This document shows, in pieces, positions 34,615-45,965 of a stretch of DNA of 64,000 bases. Both the position numbers and the translations under genes were made by a program. Each line of letters begins with the position of its first letter. Position 1 is the stretch's first letter. This DNA is from Plantago elongata (taxonomy: Eukaryota; Streptophyta; Magnoliopsida; Lamiales; Plantaginaceae), in NCBI GenBank assembly GCA_036897095.1, contig JAYMSP010000016.1:1-64000 (forward strand), written 5' to 3'. A model generated the notes under the pieces. It saw nothing but the letters and a program-made list of their open reading frames with translations. It ran no database searches and was not told the DNA's origin.

Positions 34615-35188
34615 CGCCTATCAAATTTCCCCCAAATTGCTCAAGATTTTCCAGGTAGGGTTCCCAAATTTCACGAAATGATGAAAGCAGACGAATATAG
34701 CACAATCCGGGCAAGCCTTAGAAGAAAAACTCAACCTAAGAAACACATAATTAAGCCAAATCAGCAACTCAACGATATAATGTAATGCTAATCAATTGAT
34801 CATTATCAAGAAAATGACTTGCTATTGAAGTAACCGCAAATACCCATATGGGATTCTTCTCAACAAGAAGATGTAAAGTCGAGCATGAAGCAATTGAACA
34901 GAAGTGGAAAGGATGGACCAATACCTCAAGATCGATTGCAGTAATTTTGCGTAGTGGCAAAGATAGCCTCTTTTTCGGAGAGCTCACTGTGAATACTAAA
35001 AAGCTTCGAAATTATACCATGCTCGGATCGATCTTATTATACAGTATTTTGATGGGTCCAAATTAGTATAGACTTACTTGCCATTTGTAATTGTGGGGTT
35101 AAACGAGTAGGATTAGTTTTTTAATTTTACGAATTTTTTTATAAAAAATACATTATATGAACATACCGTTTTTCAAACAAATTAATTT
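34615..35188. other. Upstream region of the rhomboid gene
   Basis: Probable 5' UTR and promoter of the - strand rhomboid gene. Several short frames occur on both strands but none looks like a protein. Confidence 0.45.
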
Positions 35189-35509
35189 AAAAGCTACTAG
35201 TTAATTTGAAAAGCTAACCAAGCTTCTGTTTAGCAGAACTAACTGAAAAGGTAGCTGGTAACTGAAAAAGTAATTTTTAGCTGATTAGATAGTTTTATTT
35301 TCAACAAGCTAAGTTGGTTAGCTTCTCAAACTAGCTAGATTTTCAGCTAGATTGTTTTAAAAGCTGCGCGTTCACGTAACGAGCTTTTTATAAAAAAAAT
35401 TCATGGAGCTTAAAAGTTAGCTGAAAAAATAGTGGTAAACAAAACTCAAGTTAATTGTTAAAAAAAAAAAGCTAACCAACTACCAGCTACCTTTTCAACT
35501 AGTGGCTTT
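35189..35509. mobile_element. TAGCT-rich MITE-like inverted repeat
   Basis: The left end AAAAGCTACTAGTTAATTTG and the right end (complement AAAGCCACTAGTTGAAAAGG) form an imperfect inverted repeat. The interior repeats AGCTAACC, TTTTCAGCTAG and GGTAGCTGGTA modules in both orientations. Length (~320 bp), lack of coding capacity and AT-rich flanks fit a MITE, possibly hAT-like. The target duplication is not resolved. Confidence 0.5.
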
Positions 35510-36520
35510 AATTAAACTATATTTTCTTTAATTTAAAATCACTTAAATTTAATTCAGTTTCATTCAGTTCAGCTCTGCTTAGTTATAATTTATATCTTAT
35601 TTCAGCTCAGTTCAGTAAATTTCAGTTGAAGAGAACAAAACCTTACTCGGATTTAGAGGTGACCAGACCTGAGTACAAAACTCAGGCTCTAGCCATGAAA
35701 GCCCGGAACATTAGCATTTTAGGCTGTTCCAAATCCATTTAAGGGCCGATCGGGCTTCTCGAGTGAATTTTTTCATATTTGGCCCGGTCAATTCACTAGC
35801 TGACTAGCTACGTGAATTTCCCTAGTTGTTGAGGGTTGAACTCAACAGAACTTTACTATCTTTATCTTTCTGGATTCAACTAAACTAAAATAATTTTAAT
35901 TTATTAGACCTATAAACGGAACTAAATTATGTAAAAAAACAACTTAATTAAATTGAATTGAACTGAATATAATAAATATGAACAAAATTTAATAAATCTG
36001 AATTAAATGAGTTTAGATGAAGAGAACAAAACGTAAAAATATTTAATATTTCACATATATATATATTTAAATATGTTGACTTGATTAATACATTTAGATA
36101 AAATAGAAATAATATACTTGGTAATTATGCTAGGCTAACACGGGCTACATGCTATTTGTAGCCATTTCCTTTTTATGTTGGACCATGTAAAATGTTCGGT
36201 TGGACCGGTAACTAACCAATCGTATCAAGTTGATATACTCATTAATGTCGGGCTAATTCTATCGCTGGCCATTAACATCTTGAGTTGAATTACTCTTATT
36301 TATATTACTTATTTTTTGGAAAAACAAAAACAATTCCAAACTTTTTAAATTTGCAGAAATAAGTATCTTACAACCGTATAGAAATTCAATTTTAGTATTG
36401 AACTACAACAACAAAAAAAGTAGTTCGACTTAAACGATGAACATGAATAGGTACATAATACGTTGAGTTAATAAGAGGTTATCAAATTATATATTTTGAA
36501 GTTTGACAAACCCAACTGCT
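35510..36520. other. AT-rich spacer with TTCAGTTCAG-type simple repeats
   Basis: Clusters of TTCAGTTCAGCTC and GAATTGAACTGAA lie at about 35550-35640 and 35940-36010, each cluster followed by TGAAGAGAACAAAAC. These may be ends of a further degenerate element. No gene seen. Confidence 0.4.
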
Positions 36521-38478
36521 CGAACAGACCTAGATATGGACGATCACCAAGATTTTTAAATTTGATGAATTTCGGTGTGTATTGATATGTGAAAAATATT
36601 AAATGTTACAATTCAAACATCTCCATTGAAATTATATGTTGGAACATCCTTATGCACAACAAAAATCCTTATGATTTGTTTGTGCAATATAGAACCGTCG
36701 TCACATCTAATATTGACAAGCACATGTTTTCGTCTACCGGAATTGTCTGATCAACCACCCATCCTAATTTCTGTTGCTTTAGGTTTATCGATATGCAGGG
36801 TCGGATTTTAGGGTTTTAGGAGCATATGCAAAGTTTAATATCACCCTCTCATATTTTAAGATCTTAACAAAATAAAATTGCAAACTATAAATATAAAAAG
36901 TTATATTTTAAAATAAAGAATAAAACTTAAAATTAAAGTGATGAAATCGTTTTTAAATATATGTGTTTCAAGTGAAGAACTAATATTTCACCTTAAATAA
37001 ACATGAATAATTTAAGTATATTGATAATCGTTTTCAATATATATATTTTAAGTGAAAAGTTAATAATACTCCAATAAATCGTTGAAGTAAGTATATTTAT
37101 AATGTATGATTTTAAATAAGTAACAATTTTGAAGAATTTATTTTCCTTAAAATATAAGAATTAATTTTTAAACCTTGGCAAATCATCACATATAACATAT
37201 AAAATTCTATAGAAACAAACTCTAAAACATAAAAAATTTAAAAAGGCACAATATATTTTTAATTAAATTTACGGACTATTTTAAGTCCATTTGCATATAT
37301 ATATATATATATATATATGACCTAAAATATTTTGGACCATGTACATAGTTCCGGCTCAACCAATACATGTGTTTTGATCTCTCTGATTAGGTGTAAAGTG
37401 TAATGTTGACTATAATCTATGAACTTGTGCATGCCGCCACAAAGTTATCGTGTCCAATGCCTATTTTGAATAACATATGGAGTCCAGAACTCCAGATCCA
37501 AAGAAGTTAAAGTCCAATGCCTATTTCGAACAGACCTAGATATGGACGATCATCAAATTTTTTAAACTTGATGAATTCAGTGTGCATTGATATGTGAAAA
37601 ATATTAAATGTTACAATTCAAACATCTCCGTTGAAATTATATGTTGAAATATCCTTATTCACAACAAAAATCTTTATAATTTGTTTGTGCAACGTAGAAC
37701 CGTCGTCACATTTAATATTGACAAACACATATTTTTGTCTACCGGAATCGTCTGATCAACCACCCATTGCTTCAGTTTATCGATATGCAGGGTAGGATTT
37801 TAGGGTTTTAGAAGCATGTGCAAAGTTTAATATCGCCCTCTCATATTTTAAGATCTTAACAAAATAAAATTGTAAACTAAGAATATAAGAAGTTATATTT
37901 TAAAATACAGAATAAGTCTTAAAATTAAAGTGATGAAATCGTTTTAAATATATGTGTTTCAAGTGAAGAACTAATATCACCTTAAATAAACATGAATAAT
38001 TTAAGTATATTGATAATCCTCTTCAAATATATGTATTTTAAGTGAAAAGTTAATAATACTCCAATAAATCATTGAAGTAAGTATATTTTTAATTATAAAA
38101 TTAAATATATAACAATTTTGAAGAATTTATTTTCCTTAGAATATAAGAATTACTTTTTAAACCTTGGTAAATCATCACATATAACATATAAAATTCTATA
38201 GAAACAAACTCTAAAACATAAAAAATTTAAAAAGGCATAATATATTTTTAATTCAATTTACGATCTATTTTAAGTCCATTTGCATATATATATTAGGCCT
38301 AAAATATTTTGGACCATGACAGAGTTCCTCATACATGTTCTGATCCGGCTCAACCATGTGTTTTGATCTCTCTAATTAGGTGTGAAGTCTAATGATGACT
38401 ATAATCTATCAACTTGTGCAGGCCGCCACAAAGTTATCGGGGTCCAATGCCTATTTTGAATAACGTATAGAGTCCAGA
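36521..38478. repeat. Direct tandem duplication of ~0.95 kb, two copies
   Basis: Copy A is about 36521-37493 and copy B about 37527-38478. Both start GAACAGACCTAGATATGGAC and run through the same landmarks: ACCGTCGTCACAT, GATCAACCACCCAT, CAAAGTTTAATATC and GGACCATG. Both end near GTCCAATGCCTATTTTGAAT. The motif GTCCAATGCCTATTTCGAA also occurs at the A/B junction, which fits duplication by slipped or unequal exchange at this short homology. The copies differ by scattered substitutions and small indels, including a (TA)n run in copy A at about 37292-37318. No coding frame is conserved between them. The block ends about 130 bp before the F-box ATG. Confidence 0.85.
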
Positions 38479-38609
38479 ATTTATCGACTGTTTGGACTTT
38501 GGAGTATATGTAAATAGGTTCTGTTTTATTTACTACCACATCGATCAACTTTTAAATACCTAAAATTCTGGAGAGAGTTCCAGATTCGGCAAAGAAGGAG
38601 GAGAAAAGT

Positions 38610-39725
38610 ATGGAAAAATCATGGAGCGATCTTCCGGAAGATATACTCGCATGCATTCACAACCTATTGTCTTTCCAGGACCAAATTAGTTTTCGTAGAG
38701 TTTGCCATGCTTGGCGATTTTTATCTCAGGATCGTTTAAGCTGTTCAGATTGCGTTCCATGGCTGGCCAAGTATAAAAAAACTCAATGGCTCTTGGAGAA
38801 CGGAGATCCAATCGTCTCCAAGCTATTCGATCCCTTATCGAGAAAAGTTATGAGTGCTTCTCAGGAATTTATGGATTGGCGTTACACCTACACCTATTCC
38901 GACACTGTTATTCATGCTTCAAAACATGGATGGGTGCTTATGTCTCATAGATATCCGCGATCTGGTTCGTTGTGGTTTTTTTTGCATAACCCTCTCACTG
39001 GTCACAAGATAGTACTTCCAGAGCTTGCAGCGAAAGAATTTGATGTGAAATATCATGTTCGGGCGACGTTCACCATGGACCCTTTGTCTCCCGACTGTGA
39101 GATTCTGGTTCTGCGTCATCATGCTAATACTTGTATTGCTCAAATCGCACGATTCTGCTTCTTGGATGAACAGTGGACTATGGGACTCAAACTTAAGCAA
39201 AACGAAATATTTTGTAGCATCGAATACATGAAGGAGGAATTGTATTGTGTTTCTAAACATGGGTTGTTGGCCAGCTATAACTTGGCAAACAAATCATGGA
39301 AGTTTCTCACCACAAATTTCTATTATGATGGTAGGAAATATCCACATGTAGTTACTTGGTTGACATGGAAGATGGATGATCTGCTAATGGTTACATGTGG
39401 CCTTTACAATGTACGTGAATGGAAGTTGTTCAGGTTCAATTGGATAGAGGAAAACTGGGTTAATGACACAGGTTCGGCAAGTATGGCGTTGTTTATCAGT
39501 GACGAAGTGGTGCTATCAGCTCCGCTCAAAGATCTCAATGGGAAGAACATACAAGACATCAGGATATGCTACCTTAGGTACTGCGAGAAAGTGGCAGAGA
39601 TAGAGTGTTACTCCTTAAACGAGAGAAATTGGGTGCAATTTGATGATTATAGTTGGAAAGGGCCTCATATTTTTGCTCATTTGACATTCATAGAACCACC
39701 CCACATGGTTTCAGGTACTAACTAA
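38610..39725 (+). CDS. F-box protein with DUF295/KIB1-type beta-propeller domain
   Basis: Single-exon gene, 371 aa. Residues about 5-45 (WSDLPEDILACIHNLLSFQDQISFR region) form an F-box, which recruits the protein to an SCF ubiquitin ligase through SKP1. The remainder has the WFFLHNPLTGHKIVLPEL block and the closing NWVQFDDYSW...GPHIFAHLTF block typical of plant DUF295 (KIB1-like) proteins, a large and fast-evolving family. The target substrate is unknown. The start is the only reasonable ATG and is preceded by GGAGGAGAAAAGT. Its upstream region is largely the duplicated 0.95-kb block, which may have altered its promoter (inference). Confidence 0.88.
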   Translation: MEKSWSDLPEDILACIHNLLSFQDQISFRRVCHAWRFLSQDRLSCSDCVPWLAKYKKTQWLLENGDPIVSKLFDPLSRKVMSASQEFMDWRYTYTYSDTVIHASKHGWVLMSHRYPRSGSLWFFLHNPLTGHKIVLPELAAKEFDVKYHVRATFTMDPLSPDCEILVLRHHANTCIAQIARFCFLDEQWTMGLKLKQNEIFCSIEYMKEELYCVSKHGLLASYNLANKSWKFLTTNFYYDGRKYPHVVTWLTWKMDDLLMVTCGLYNVREWKLFRFNWIEENWVNDTGSASMALFISDEVVLSAPLKDLNGKNIQDIRICYLRYCEKVAEIECYSLNERNWVQFDDYSWKGPHIFAHLTFIEPPHMVSGTN

Positions 39726-40085
39726 GAATAGTACTTATATTACATCAATTTTTAATGCGGTAGCAAGTCGCAAGAGCATATTCAACAAGCTTTTAGTTTA
39801 GTTGGTCAATCAGGGTTAATATCATTAGGGTTTATTGATTGACTTTCATATATACATACCTATGATTTTGAACAATCGTTCTTGTGTTTTGACCTTTAAC
39901 ATCAAGCTTGAATCTTTAATTTTGATAATTCATTATCGAGTGTCTTGTGTTAGATTCCCCCTTCATGTAATATTACGCTTCTCTTTCATATCAGTTTGTG
40001 GTCAGAGACAAGAATTGTCTAGATTAGTAATAGTTGTTACCTCCCCACACAATCCGAGCCTCACACTTAACCAACCACTGTGATA
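39726..40085. other. Downstream region of F-box gene
   Basis: Probable 3' UTR followed by spacer. Nothing else recognised. Confidence 0.45.
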
Positions 40086-40711
40086 TGAATAATATAGTCG
40101 ACCTCCTAAAGTCGTGATAATACGTCACGACTTGCCAAAAGGAAGACAAACCTATGACTATCTCACAAGTGGGGCCGTCACTAGGATCCCGGGGTCATCA
40201 TCCGTGCATTTGTGAGGTGCATGGGACCGGCTCCACCATTTCCCCACGATGGCCTCTCTTGGAAATAGGTTTCCACAAGTATCGGGCCGGCTCCACCACT
40301 TCCCCACCACGACCTCATACCTAGGGCCGGCGTCCCGACGCCCTCACCACGGCCCTTCGAACTTGTCACTATCATTTGAATTGAGTCCACGCGCCTCCAA
40401 CCTTCGACAACACGTGTCAACATCCCACTAGGCCGACCAAGGTCCGGCGTGTTAGAGTCCATGCTCCGGCGAGATTCAACTATAAATAGAGGACAATTTA
40501 CTCCTCAAGGTACGCAACCACTAACCGAAAATCTACTCTCTTGACTTTGAGGGCCGAGACTACGCTCTCCTAACCCCAAACACGTAAAGTTCGTAGCCCG
40601 GTTTGTCTTAGGCAAACCGGCCCAAAAGGGTCTAACCCCTTCCTCGTGTTTCAGGTTTCTAGTGACGGCCCCATCATCAAGAGAAGGATCCGACCAAGTC
40701 AAGCTGAAGGA

Positions 40712-40893
40712 AGGCCTACTCTATTCACTCCTGACTAAGGCCTTTTTCACTCTACTCCGAGGGCCTATTCTACTCAATCCTGACGAAGGCCTTTTCCACT
40801 CTACTCCGAGGCCTACTCTACTCACTCCTGATGAAGGCCTTTGCCACTCTCCTCCGAGGGCTTACTCTACTCATTCCTGACGAAGGCCTTTTC
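40712..40893. repeat. Minisatellite, ~50-bp unit, about 3.5 copies
   Basis: Units of the type GGCCTACTCTACTCACTCCT, then GACGAAGGCCTTTTCCACTC, then TACTCCGAG, repeat head to tail with small differences inside the GC-rich fossil element. Confidence 0.75.
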
Positions 40894-41078
40894 ATCCGGA
40901 CGAACCTTAGACGAATCAAAGTGAACCAAGACGGACTAGATTATACCTAATCCTCGAACTTTACCTTAGCCTGATTTATGCCATATCACATTGTCACATC
41001 ACCATGACCGAATCTTCAAAACACTCCAGGCTCGTCGACCTTTGGCGTCATGATGGTTGAATTCTTTCATGGCCTACA

Positions 41079-41210
41079 TGCCGAGTTCCTCCCTGTGCAA
41101 GAACTCACCACGCAAATCCGATCTCATGGAGACATGGCTGACGTCGAGTTCCTTCGTGTGCAAGAACTCACCACGCAAATCTGATCTAATGGAGACATGG
41201 CTGGCCTGAC
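41079..41210. repeat. Direct repeat, ~66-bp unit, two copies
   Basis: The segment GAGTTCCTCCCTGTGCAAGA...ATGGAGACATGGCTG is immediately followed by a second copy, GAGTTCCTTCGTGTGCAAGA...ATGGAGACATGGCTG. It lies in the same fossil element. Confidence 0.75.
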
Positions 41211-41868
41211 AGGTGAATTGAGGACGGCGCGACCAGGCCGCCGCTAACAATAACTCTGATGAACCTGGGCCCTTTCTCCGCCACCCTCACCGAACTCAAC
41301 ACTACCATGGGTTCTATCTTAACCGAGTTTATATTCACACGCAATCCCATGCAACCAACTTTACCCCTGACAGGGATCGGGGCAACACTGGCTGCCTTAG
41401 GAACTACACAAGCATCTCAATGATAATCGCAAAACCAACAACATGTGTTTGTTCTTTTCGACCAACCGCACCGCTCGCGCAGGCCACTGACTGCGTGCCA
41501 TCATACCCCACCCCTTGACCCTCTCGGGTCTACTCCGCGCCAGGTATTGCACCATTCCACAACGGACAATGTGGACCCTTACCACACCCCTTAGTCGTTG
41601 TCGTTTCACTCCGACGACCACGAACCGCCATTACCCACCTATCCACGTCGTGAGAGTGTGTCCAAGTTTAAGATAAAAGGTCAATTTACCCACATTTACG
41701 GTCAATGCATGAATGGAAGAGGTTATTGATTGATCTCTAATAGTTAGAATATGTTGATGTTTCAATGGAAATTTATATTATTACCAAGAGTAAATATAGT
41801 AAAAGGTAAGATTTTCCTAGTCAATAAGAAAATCAAGTTTCTACAAAAAAATACCGATTAAAAGTTTT

Positions 41869-42211
41869 TATATAAATACTAAGTAATACCATTTGCATTC
41901 ACATAATTCAATCATCTTCCTCTCTCTACAAAGCCCTAGAGAGAGACATAAAACCCACTTATCTCTCTTTCTCTCTCCCTTTTTCCCCTTCCCCCCCTCC
42001 CTCCATCGGAACACCGATGATGCCGCCGCCATCTCCTCCCTCTACCTCCACCGGAAGCACCACCGCCCTCTCCCCATGCATCCTCTCTCTCTCTCTCTCT
42101 CTCTCTCTTTTCTTCGATTTTTTTTTCGAATTTTACCGGATTTCCACCAAATTTCCGTATCCAATTGTTAAAATGTTCAAATCTACAAATACATCTTGCT
42201 TTTGTTGTTAA
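41869..42211 (+). promoter_or_regulatory. Isolated TATA box and CT-rich leader (orphan promoter?)
   Basis: TATATAAATA at about 41870 is followed about 30 bp later by a CT-rich leader with GAGAGAGA/CTCTCT tracts and a (CT)n run at 42087-42110, the usual look of a plant core promoter and 5' UTR. An ATG at 42017 opens 64 codons beginning MMPPPSPPSTSTG and then running through the CT repeat as Ser-Leu. No downstream exon of a known protein was found up to 44 kb. It may be a captured or truncated gene start, or the first exon of a non-coding RNA. Confidence 0.35.
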
Positions 42212-44160
42212 AATTTGAATTGAAAGTGAAATTTGACCTTTTATTATTATTTTTCGATGATTTCACGATCTCATATTTTTAGATTTGGTTTCAGATCTGA
42301 AATCCGTACAGTGAAAATCGAATTTCGCAATCTGATGTTTTGTTATGGTTTTAAGATTGATGTTATAGTTCAATGTATCATTTTTATAATTTTAGCGTGT
42401 GTTTAAGCTATTATGTTTCGGTCTGTTATAGTTTCAAAATATATTATTGTTGTTTTAAGCTACAACGTTCTTGTTTTTAAGCCACAAAAACATTGATTTA
42501 GCTATGTTTTAGAAAAATCCTACATTTTCTAAGACTTTAGCTATTAACAAAATATATTTTTTTGTTTATACAATATGTCAATATGTTTAATTGAACAACC
42601 GAGTTATTTGATCTTATTTAACTTTACATTATACACATTTACTCAAAGTGCCACAAAAATATTCCATACATTAATTATACATATAGGTTGTCCATGCTTC
42701 AAAACATGGTTAGGTTGTCCATGCTTCAAAACATGGTTAGGTGCTTCTATCTCATAAATTATAAATGTAATTCATATATTATCGTCAAGTTTTTTTGTTT
42801 ACACAACTGTCTAACTGTTGTGATAATCTTCAAGAATGTAAATATTCAAGTTGTCACATTCATTGTGAAACCTTTGTCTAATTTTGATTTAGGATCTCGA
42901 CAATAATATAAATACTTATTCAGCTCACGTCGAACAATGTTACTTTGCCAGATAAACAATGAAGAATAGGAATCAAACTTAAACATAAAACATATTTTAT
43001 ATATATAGAATCATGCATTACACAAAATATGTAGAAAATGAAAATTTTAACAATTGTTGTTTGGACTATAATTATATAAAATTTCTAACTACATATACAA
43101 AAAGTTATACTTTAAAATATGAAATTAAGATTAGAAAAGTAGTCATATTTTTCCAGATACATATTTGTTTCAAGTGAAACCAGCGTAAAAGACCCGATTT
43201 ATTTTATACATCACAATAGTATAAATTAAGTGAATGTGTTAACTCTTAATTATCTAACTATAAAATAAAATAAAATTATTACTATTACAATAAATATAAA
43301 TAATTTAAGTAAATTTCATAACGTGCAACATTTATGTAGTGATTTTGAAATGGTTTATTTCAATTAATTAATCTAAAGTGAGCATTTTAAATGCTTATAA
43401 ATAATTAAATAGAAACTATTTAGATTTTATAGAAATGTACTAATACATAAAAAAAAAAATTATGGAGACATACAACATAAAGAATCATTTTAGAAGGTTG
43501 CACAATACATAATTAACCCATATAACAAAAAAAAATCTTCAATAAAACTTAGAATTGTTTTGAAAAATGTTGTTATTTGCATATATATGATAGCCGCACC
43601 TTGTTAGGTCTGTGCGGAGGACACGTCACGTCGTCACACATACCCTAGTCCGTCGTCCTGGTAATATTTTTGATTCTAGACTTGAAAAGTCGGCCAGCTA
43701 TAGCTTGGCAAATGATCATGAGAGTTGATCACCTCAAGTTTCTATCGTGAGAGTTATCCAACAGTTTAAACTTGATCGGGCTTTTTTATTTTCAGGTCGA
43801 CTTCGTATCGACCTGAATATAAGTCTTCGTTAGATTATTGCCACGTGACATTTAACTCAATCTGATTCGTTCGTTTTAGTTTGGAGAGATTTAATCTATA
43901 ATTTTTTGTACGACAAATTATAAATTATTATTTTTCAAATCAAAATCCCCATAAAATATAAGTTGATCATAATGTCCTTATAATATATAATTGTTTTGAA
44001 AAAATATATGTAATAAATAATTTTAATTTTATAAAACCATATACATAACCTTAATTGATAACTAATATATATAAACGATAATAAATACAAATTGATCTTT
44101 ATACATAATGCTAAAATAATTTTTAATAACACATTGATTAGAGCTTAAGAATTTGAAGAA
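42212..44160. other. AT-rich spacer with one 27-bp tandem duplication
   Basis: At 42684-42737 the 27-bp unit TAGGTTGTCCATGCTTCAAA ACATGGT occurs twice in tandem; each contains the inverted pair CCATG...CATGG. A TCGACTTCGTATCGACCTGAAT segment at about 43797 recurs in variant form near 15233. No gene seen. Confidence 0.5.
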
Positions 44161-44168
44161 CCTAATTG

Positions 44169-45065
44169 CAGGCCCGGCTAAGGCCCTGTGCAGGGAGCCC
44201 GCCTGCACAGGACCTATCAAGTCAGGGGTCTCATATTTTTTCTGTACATGTCTATATTGATATATGTTGGACGTTAAAAAATGCATTGTAGGTAGTCTAG
44301 TCTAGTGATAGTGAGTGGTAGTTGAAGACTCTCTTATAAAGGTTATGGTTTTGAAACTTGTTGCATGGCATTTACATTCTTTTTCTCTTCTTTATATTTC
44401 TATTTAAAATTTTATTCTTCATCGTTAACTTCTTTACCTTTACATTTCACAAGTTAGATTTATCTTTTCATAATAATACCATGCAAATTAAATAGATTCA
44501 TAAAAATAAAAAAACCCTTTATATACTTCTTTATGTTTCTATTTAAAATTTTATTCTTTTTTTGATTAAAATATTTTGTGGCAGAGTGGTTTTTTTCAAT
44601 TAACTATTTTTATGTTTCATTTCAAAATTTTATTCTTCATCGTTAACTTCTTTACCTTTTCATTTCACAAGTTAGATGTGTCTTTTTATAATAATGTCAT
44701 GCAAATTAAATAGATCCATAAAAAAAACTTTTACTTCTTTATCAAAATTTTATTCTTTTTTTAGTTAAAATATTATGTGGCAGAGGTTTAATGTGTGAAT
44801 CATGTGTATATTATTTTGGTTCTACAAAAATTTAATTATATTATTTTTACTTATATATTTTTAACATAACATGTACAAGTATGATTATTATTATCTTCCA
44901 TTATACGAAGATATATACTCGTACCAATTTATTTATTTTCACATCTTTAGATATTGTGTTTTATTTTCATTATTAAAAAATATATGTGTGTGTCCGTTTG
45001 AATTATTATTCGGGGCTTAGTTTGAAATGTGGCACAGGGCCCCTGAAATCTCCGTGACGGCCCTG
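44169..45065. mobile_element. Non-autonomous hAT element with 8-bp target duplication
   Basis: The element starts CAGGCCCGGC and ends GACGGCCCTG (complement CAGGGCCGTC), a short imperfect inverted terminal repeat of hAT type. CCTAATTG flanks it on both sides (44161-44168 and 45066-45073), the 8-bp duplication expected for hAT. It is 897 bp long and has no transposase. Inside, a ~115-bp stretch (TTATTCTTCATCGTTAACTT ... AAATTAAATAGAT) occurs twice, at about 44395-44510 and 44615-44725. Confidence 0.85.
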
Positions 45066-45092
45066 CCTAATTGACCGCAATTCTTAAAGAAC

Positions 45093-45741
45093 AACATCGT
45101 TAATTATATTTACTTATTTTATTTTGAGAATTGTATGTTTACATCATCCATTCGAATTAAAATCAATGATAAATTAACAAACTAAACATTGGTTCATATG
45201 CTTTAGATTGGGATCTGATTTACTATCATTAATTGTATTTACTTATTTTATTTTGAGAATGGTGTGATCATTCATTCGGGTTACAATCAATGATAAATTA
45301 ACAAACTAAACGAAGACTCTATTCAAAGAACTAATATTCTCGAACTCATCACCTCATACATGCAACTCTTGTTACCTTACCACTCGAACACCTTATGACT
45401 TCACATCGTTAATTATATTTACTTTTTTTCTTTTGAGAATGGTATGTTTACATCATCCATTCGAATTAAAATGAATGATAAATTAACAAACTAAACATTG
45501 GTTCATTTGATTTAGATTGGGATCTGATTTACTATCATTAATTGTATTTACTTCTTTTATTTTGAGAATGGTATGATTATCCATTCGGATTACAATCAAT
45601 GATAAATTAACAAACTAAACGAAGACTCTATTCTGACAACTAATACTCCATTTCGGAGAAAATCCCACCATCACTAGAACTCGAACTCATCACCTCATAC
45701 TTGCAGCTCTTGTTTCCTTACCACTCGACCACCTTATGACT
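45093..45741. repeat. ~310-bp tandem duplication containing SINE-like sequence
   Basis: Copy A (from ACATCGTTAATTATATTTAC at 45093) and copy B (from 45403) share the AAACATTGGTTCAT segment, AAACGAAGACTCTATTC and the ending CCACTCGANCACCTTATGAC. On the - strand the ending reads CATAAGGTGGTCGAGTGGTAAGG, followed by a GAGTTCGAGTTCT B-box-like stretch (copy B, about 45680-45741). This is a tRNA-Ser/Leu-like SINE head carried in each unit. Each unit also contains an internal ATTAATTGTATTTACTTNTT repeat. Confidence 0.7.
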
Positions 45742-45872
45742 CCCTATTTTTATTTTGTATATGGAATTTTCTAGCTCATGTTTCCTTACCAATCGGCCAA
45801 TGACTCCCTATTGTTAGTTGTACTCTGTAAAATTTTAAATTTAATCTGAACAATGAAATACACTTCTACTTA

Positions 45873-45965
45873 GTTTATTTTTTGGAAACGGTTAAAGGTG
45901 ATTCAAACCCCTAACGTATTGGTTGGAGTGAAATCGACTTACCAACTGAGTTACATTTTATTGTC
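45873..45965 (-). mobile_element. SINE (tRNA-derived) with 17-bp target duplication
   Basis: The insert lies between AAATACACTTCTACTTA (45856-45872) and AAATACACTTTTACTTA (45966-45982), which differ by one base. On the - strand it reads TGTAACTCAGTTGGTAAG (A-box-like), then GGGTTTGAATCACC (B-box-like), then CTTTAACCGTTTCC and an A-rich tail. It is the same type as the elements at 11243 and 60729. Confidence 0.8.

Larger units (their letters stand above)
40086..41640 (+). mobile_element. GC-rich LTR retrotransposon fossil (probably gypsy-like)
   Basis: This block differs sharply in base composition from its AT-rich surroundings. It contains an LTR-like stretch with a TATA box (CTATAAATAG at about 40481) followed by a leader, and then gag-N-terminus-like, Leu/Thr/Gln-rich coding remains from about 41006. 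No polymerase, no second LTR and no clear ends were found. It is broken, with several breaks, and old. The family is inferred from LTR style only and could be wrong. Confidence 0.45.

Noticed and set aside
36521-38478. CRISPR or LTR pair
   Set aside because: The repeats are two long direct copies with no spacers, no TG...CA ends and no internal retroelement; a plain tandem duplication explains them.
38919-39260. 113-codon antisense frame
   Set aside because: Shadow of the F-box/DUF295 gene.
42017-42211. 64-codon frame MMPPPSPPSTSTG... as a gene
   Set aside because: Half of it is the translated CT microsatellite, and no further exon was found; kept only as part of an orphan leader.
45888-45960. 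A genuine tRNA gene
   Set aside because: It has A- and B-box-like stretches but no acceptor stem or cloverleaf, and it is bounded by target duplications, so it is a SINE.
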